Shown piece after piece: positions 60,529 through 64,000 of a stretch of 64,000 nucleotides of DNA (its first letter is position 1; every line of letters starts with the position of its first letter). The position numbers and the translations under genes are program-made. The DNA lies in NCBI RefSeq assembly GCF_031458135.1, contig NZ_JAVDXW010000001.1:4278001-4342000 (forward strand), given 5' to 3'. The notes beneath the pieces are model-generated. The model worked only from the letters and a program-made list of their open reading frames with translations, did not search any database and was not told where the DNA came from. Source of the stretch: Haloactinomyces albus (GTDB taxonomy: Bacteria > Actinomycetota > Actinomycetes > Mycobacteriales > Pseudonocardiaceae).

Positions 60529-61293
60529 TCAGCGTTGTCCGCCATCCACGGTCAGCAGGGCGCCCGTCGTGTAGCTGGATGCGTCACTGGCCAGGTACAG
60601 GGCGGTACCGACGATCTCCTCCGGTTGGCCACCGCGCTGCAACGCGAATCCCTCGGCGCGTCGGGCGAACTGTTCGGAGTCCCACGAGGCACTGACGTCG
60701 GTGTGGAAGGTGCCTGCCACGATCGCGTTGCAGCGAACCGCCGGACCGAAGGCATGGGCGAAGCCGACCGTGAGGGCGTTGAGACCGGCCTTGGCCGCCG
60801 AGTAGGGTGCGATCTCGGGGCGGGGGTGCAGGGCACCCGCACTGCTGATGTTGATGATGGAGCCGCCGCCTGCTGCCGCCATCTTCGTGCCCACCAGTGC
60901 GGCCAGGCGGAACGGTCCCTTCAGATTCACCCCGATCACCTTGTCGAACAACTCCTCGCTGACCCCGTCGAGACTGTCGTACAGCGGGGACATCCCGGCG
61001 TTGTTCACCAGTACGTCGATGCGCCCGAACCGCTCGTAGGCAGCCTCGACCAGCGCGTCCAGATCCGCCCAGCGACCGACGTGGGCGCTGACCGGCAGCG
61101 CCGACCGTCCGGTGTCCCGTTCCACCTCGGCGGCGGTCTCCTTGCAGGAGTCCAGATTGCGGCTGGCGACGACGACATCGGCCCCGGCGCGGGCGAGGCC
61201 GTGCACCATCGCCTCGCCCAGTCCGCGGCTGCCTCCGGTGACCAGGGCGACCCGGCCGGTCAGGTCGAAAGCTGTGTGGGTATCGAACTTCAC
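60529..61293 (-). CDS. Short-chain dehydrogenase/reductase
   Basis: The 254-aa SDR has TGGSRGLGEAMVHGLARAGADVVVASR, NNAGMSPLYD, a serine in NISSAGALHPRPEI, YSAAK and the end SYTTGALLTVDGGQR. The arginine after the third strand (VVASRN) suggests NADP use. GTG 61293 has a GAGGAGG ribosome-binding site; the longer frame upstream runs through the motif C promoter and is rejected. It is divergent from an acyl-CoA dehydrogenase gene. Confidence 0.87.
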   Translation of the reverse strand: MKFDTHTAFDLTGRVALVTGGSRGLGEAMVHGLARAGADVVVASRNLDSCKETAAEVERDTGRSALPVSAHVGRWADLDALVEAAYERFGRIDVLVNNAGMSPLYDSLDGVSEELFDKVIGVNLKGPFRLAALVGTKMAAAGGGSIINISSAGALHPRPEIAPYSAAKAGLNALTVGFAHAFGPAVRCNAIVAGTFHTDVSASWDSEQFARRAEGFALQRGGQPEEIVGTALYLASDASSYTTGALLTVDGGQR

Positions 61294-61349
61294 GAGCGCC
61301 TCCTCGGTGTGGAGCCGTACCGGTTCTCCGGAGTTGACCCTGCCATATT

Positions 61350-61363
61350 CATTGTTATGGTAA
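61350..61363. promoter_or_regulatory. Motif C copy 6 (diverged)
   Basis: CATTGTTATGGTAA followed by TCATAG lies between divergent SDR (56 bp) and ACAD (57 bp) starts. The right half ATGGTAA fits the consensus; the left half is poor. The same AT-rich island in the same position supports it. Confidence 0.45.
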
Positions 61364-61420
61364 TCATAGATATAGGTGCGAAGGCCAGAACTTCGCGATG
61401 CCGAGAAGAAGGAGCATCCG

Positions 61421-62572
61421 GTGGGTGACAACCACGATCAGCTGTTCGAGCTCTCCTCGAGCCACCGCCGGCTGCAGGAAGAAGCGCGCGCTTTCGCCGC
61501 GTCGGTGCGGGATATCGCCGAACGGGCCGACGAATCCGACGACGTCGACCCCGACATGCGCAAGCGGCTGGCAGGCAGCGGTCTGGCCGCGATCACAGTC
61601 CCCGCGGAGTTCGGCGGCCGCTATGATCGGGTGGATTCTCTTGCGGTCACCGTTGCCCGAGAAGTGTTCGCAGCCGAAAGCGCGCATCTGGATTCACTGC
61701 TCGGGATGCAGGGCATCGGCAGTTACGCGATCAGTGCCGGGGGAGACGACTCCGTTCGCGCGCACTGGCTGCCCAAGGTGGCACGTCTCGATGCGATCGC
61801 CGCGCTCGCCCTCACCGAACCCGATGTGGGGTCCGACCTCAAGGCACTGTCCACCACGGTCACCGAGCGCGATGGTGAGCTGATCGTCAGTGGCCACAAA
61901 TCCTTCATCACCAATGGCGGCGACGCGGATTTCTACTGCGTATTGGCGCGAGAGAACGATGGGTACTCCCTGGTCCTCGTCCCGGCCGCCGCAACCGGCG
62001 TCAGCACCGAGAAACCGCACCAGATCATCGCTCCCCACGTCCTCGGCGACGTCGTGCTGGACGAGGTTCGTGTACCGGTGGAGTACCGGCTGGGTGCGCC
62101 CGGTGAGGGATTCAAGCTGGTGTTGGCGACCCTGGCAACCTTCCGGGTATCGGTGGCGGGTGCTGCGGTGGGGACGGCACAAGCCGCTCTCGAAGAGGCC
62201 GTGCGACATGCAAGTGGACGTGAGCAATTCGGGGTCAGCCTGGCTCGGCTCGGCTCGGTTCCCGCTTCCCTGGCAACTTCCTGGACCGAGATCGAGATGG
62301 CTCGCGCGCTGACCTACCGTGCAGCTGCCGCAGCGGCACGAGATCCACTGGCCAATCTGCACCTGTCCTCCATGGCCAAGGTGGGAGCGACCGAGACAGC
62401 AGGGCGCGTCGTCGACAGGTCGGTGCAGACAATGGGCCGTTTCGGATTGGTGCGCGGCAGCAGGATCGAGCGGCTTTATCGCGAAGCACGCCCCATGCGC
62501 ATCTACGAAGGGTCGACCGAAGTCATTCAGGACTCCCTGGCCAAGCAGCTGGTGAAGCAATTCGCCCGGTAA
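61421..62572 (+). CDS. Acyl-CoA dehydrogenase (MCAD-type catalytic glutamate)
   Basis: The 383-aa protein has VPAEFGGRYDRVDSLAV, LTEPDVGSDLKAL, R-E-Q-F-G-V-S-L-A, and the C-terminal R-P-M-R-I-Y-E-G-S-T-E-V-I-Q with the catalytic Glu363. Unlike the other dehydrogenases of this locus, the base is in the common medium-chain position and helix G has no glutamate. GTG 61421 is supported by GAAGGAG. A korA gene follows after 48 bp in the same direction. Confidence 0.9.
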   Translation: MGDNHDQLFELSSSHRRLQEEARAFAASVRDIAERADESDDVDPDMRKRLAGSGLAAITVPAEFGGRYDRVDSLAVTVAREVFAAESAHLDSLLGMQGIGSYAISAGGDDSVRAHWLPKVARLDAIAALALTEPDVGSDLKALSTTVTERDGELIVSGHKSFITNGGDADFYCVLARENDGYSLVLVPAAATGVSTEKPHQIIAPHVLGDVVLDEVRVPVEYRLGAPGEGFKLVLATLATFRVSVAGAAVGTAQAALEEAVRHASGREQFGVSLARLGSVPASLATSWTEIEMARALTYRAAAAAARDPLANLHLSSMAKVGATETAGRVVDRSVQTMGRFGLVRGSRIERLYREARPMRIYEGSTEVIQDSLAKQLVKQFAR

Positions 62573-62620
62573 TCCGAACCGAGTGCATCTTCCCGGTAAA
62601 GCAAGGAGTGGCCGCCACCC

Positions 62621-64000
62621 ATGAGCAACGACACCGCGCCTCGCCCGGACACAACCGGACAGAAGCGCACAGTGAACCGAGTGGTCATCCGGTTCGCCGG
62701 GGACTCCGGTGATGGAATGCAGCTGACCGGCGATCGCTTCTCCGCCGAAGCCGCGGCATTCGGCAACGATCTCGCAACACAGCCCGACTTTCCCGCAGAG
62801 ATCCGAGCTCCGCAGGGAACACTACCCGGGGTCTCGAGCTTCCAGGTTCATTTTGCCGACTACGACATCCTCACCGCAGGCGACCGGCCCGACGTGCTCG
62901 TGGCGATGAATCCGGCGGCGTTGAAGGCCCATCTCGGCGCTCTCGCGCGTGGCGGAACGGTCATCGTGAACACCGATGAGTTCACCGGGCGCAACCTGAC
63001 CAAGGCCGGCTATGCCGCGAACCCGCTCACCAGCGGAGAACTCGATGGTCTCGTCGTGCACGAGGTGGCAATGACCACGCTCACGCGCGGGGCGGTGGAA
63101 GCAACGGGGGTGAACAAGAAGGACGCCGGGCGAGCCAAGAACATGTTCGCTCTCGGCCTGCTGTCCTGGATGTATCACCGTCCGGTTGACGATACCGAGC
63201 GCTTTCTGCGCGAGAAGTTCGCCCGCAGACCCGAGCTTGCCGAAGCGAACGTGCTCGCGTACCGGGCGGGATGGAACTACGGTGAAACCACCGAAGCATT
63301 CGCCACCACCTACGAGGTGGGACCCACCGCGTTGTCACCGGGGACATACCGCCAGGTGACCGGTAACACGGCTCTGTCCTACGGGCTGGTCGCCGCGGGC
63401 CGCCGTTCGGGCTTGCCGGTCTTCCTCGGTAGTTACCCGATCACGCCGGCCAGCGACGTCCTGCACGAGTTGAGCAAACTCAAAAGATTCGACGTCACCA
63501 CCTTCCAGGCCGAGGACGAGATTGCAGGCATCGGCGCCGCGCTCGGCGCGGCGTTCGGGGGCTCGCTGGGTGTGACCACCACGTCCGGCCCCGGACTGGC
63601 GCTCAAAAGCGAAACCGTCGGTCTGGCGGTGATGACCGAGCTGCCGCTGCTCGTCGTCGACGTGCAGCGTGGCGGCCCCTCCACAGGGCTTCCGACCAAG
63701 ACCGAGCAAGCCGACCTGCTGCAGGCGTTGTTCGGGCGCAACGGCGAGTCGCCCGTCCCCGTCGTGGCTCCTCGCTCTCCGGCGGACTGCTTCGCAACGG
63801 CACTGGAAGCCACCCGCATCGCGGTCACCTATCGCACTCCGGTGTTGCTGCTCTCCGACGGTGCCATCGCCAACGGCTCCGAGCCCTGGAACGTTCCCGA
63901 ACCGGATGAGCTGCCGGAAATCGATCCCGATTTCTCCCGTTCTTCCGAGTGGTCCGAATCGGGTCAGGAGTTTGCTCCCTATCAGCGGAATGCCGAGACC
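62621..64000 (+). CDS. korA: 2-oxoacid:ferredoxin oxidoreductase, alpha subunit (KorA-like), truncated by window end
   Basis: The first 460 residues are visible and the frame is open at the right edge. It begins with the gamma domain (VIRFAGDSGDGMQLTGDRFS, FPAEIRAPQGTLPGVSSFQVHF) fused to the alpha domain (GNTALSYGLVAAGRRSGLPVFLGSYPITPASDVLHELSKLK, QAEDEIAGIGAALGAAFGG, DVQRGGPSTGLPTKTEQADL). This gamma-alpha fusion is that of KorA, which with KorB and thiamine diphosphate oxidises 2-oxoglutarate or another 2-oxo acid to acyl-CoA. AAGGAG precedes ATG 62621. Its place after an ACAD may reflect the 2-oxo acid products of the pathway. Confidence 0.9.
   Translation, partial: MSNDTAPRPDTTGQKRTVNRVVIRFAGDSGDGMQLTGDRFSAEAAAFGNDLATQPDFPAEIRAPQGTLPGVSSFQVHFADYDILTAGDRPDVLVAMNPAALKAHLGALARGGTVIVNTDEFTGRNLTKAGYAANPLTSGELDGLVVHEVAMTTLTRGAVEATGVNKKDAGRAKNMFALGLLSWMYHRPVDDTERFLREKFARRPELAEANVLAYRAGWNYGETTEAFATTYEVGPTALSPGTYRQVTGNTALSYGLVAAGRRSGLPVFLGSYPITPASDVLHELSKLKRFDVTTFQAEDEIAGIGAALGAAFGGSLGVTTTSGPGLALKSETVGLAVMTELPLLVVDVQRGGPSTGLPTKTEQADLLQALFGRNGESPVPVVAPRSPADCFATALEATRIAVTYRTPVLLLSDGAIANGSEPWNVPEPDELPEIDPDFSRSSEWSESGQEFAPYQRNAET

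Overview
The window is GC-rich DNA with strongly GC-biased third positions, many GTG starts and dense 4-bp ATGA/GTGA gene overlaps. This fits a mycolic-acid-type or Pseudonocardiales-like actinomycete (Amycolatopsis, Saccharopolyspora, Rhodococcus grade). The genus is inference. I see no rRNA, tRNA, transposase, integrase or CRISPR array. Almost every gene is catabolic.

Region 1 (1-30.6 kb) is a steroid-degradation locus. It starts with an LLM flavin enzyme and a divergent IclR regulator. Ring A/B genes follow: hsaB, hsaD-kstD-kshB, hsaE-hsaG-hsaF-hsaA-hsaC, a second HsaA-like oxygenase, a KstR-like TetR regulator and a 3-alpha-hydroxysteroid dehydrogenase-like SDR. Side-chain genes come next: a 17beta-HSD4-type SDR divergent from fadA5-chsE3(fadE34)-hsd4B-thioesterase, then two acyl-CoA ligases, an Old Yellow Enzyme, and an overlapping aldolase operon (ACAD alpha, chsH2, ACAD beta, chsH1, ltp2). 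The 3-alpha-HSD, FadE34 and short-chain-acid ligases would suit C24 sterol or bile acids; no kshA, CYP125 or mce4 genes lie here. Two repeated sequence motifs tie the region together: motif A, a palindrome close to GTCCCGCTGACCGGGAG (7 copies), and motif B, close to AACGATAATTCATTCTAGTT (3 copies).

Region 2 (30.6-34.7 kb) is a boundary. It holds an alpha/beta-hydrolase fragment, a secreted hydrolase, a frameshifted beta-helix protein, and about 1.1 kb without a convincing gene apart from two overlapping micro-ORFs.

Region 3 (34.7-64 kb) is a second catabolic locus that I cannot match to a named pathway. It has a tripartite TRAP transporter, a six-gene P450 operon (P450, ferredoxin reductase, MFS, 63-aa peptide, SnoaL-like protein, SDR) divergent from a P450-type ferredoxin, a FadR-class GntR regulator, a MenB/BadI-like ring-cleaving enzyme, a thiolase-SDR-crotonase operon, and a nine-gene operon (ACAD, SDR, LLM monooxygenase, CoA ligase, ACAD, CitE-like lyase, MaoC hydratase, aldehyde dehydrogenase, class III CoA-transferase). 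A frameshifted dienoyl-CoA-reductase-type flavoenzyme, another SDR/ACAD pair and a truncated korA follow. A third motif, motif C (about NATGATAATGRTWA, 6 copies), lies in five promoter regions, including the TRAP, P450, gntR, thiolase/ACAD and SDR/ACAD promoters. The simplest reading is one GntR-controlled regulon that imports an organic acid, hydroxylates it, activates it with CoA, opens a ring and beta-oxidises it. The substrate is unknown, and this is the best candidate for an undescribed system.

Two genes (beta-helix protein; dienoyl-reductase-like) are each broken by an apparent single-G loss in a G run, so either real decay or homopolymer sequencing error is possible.
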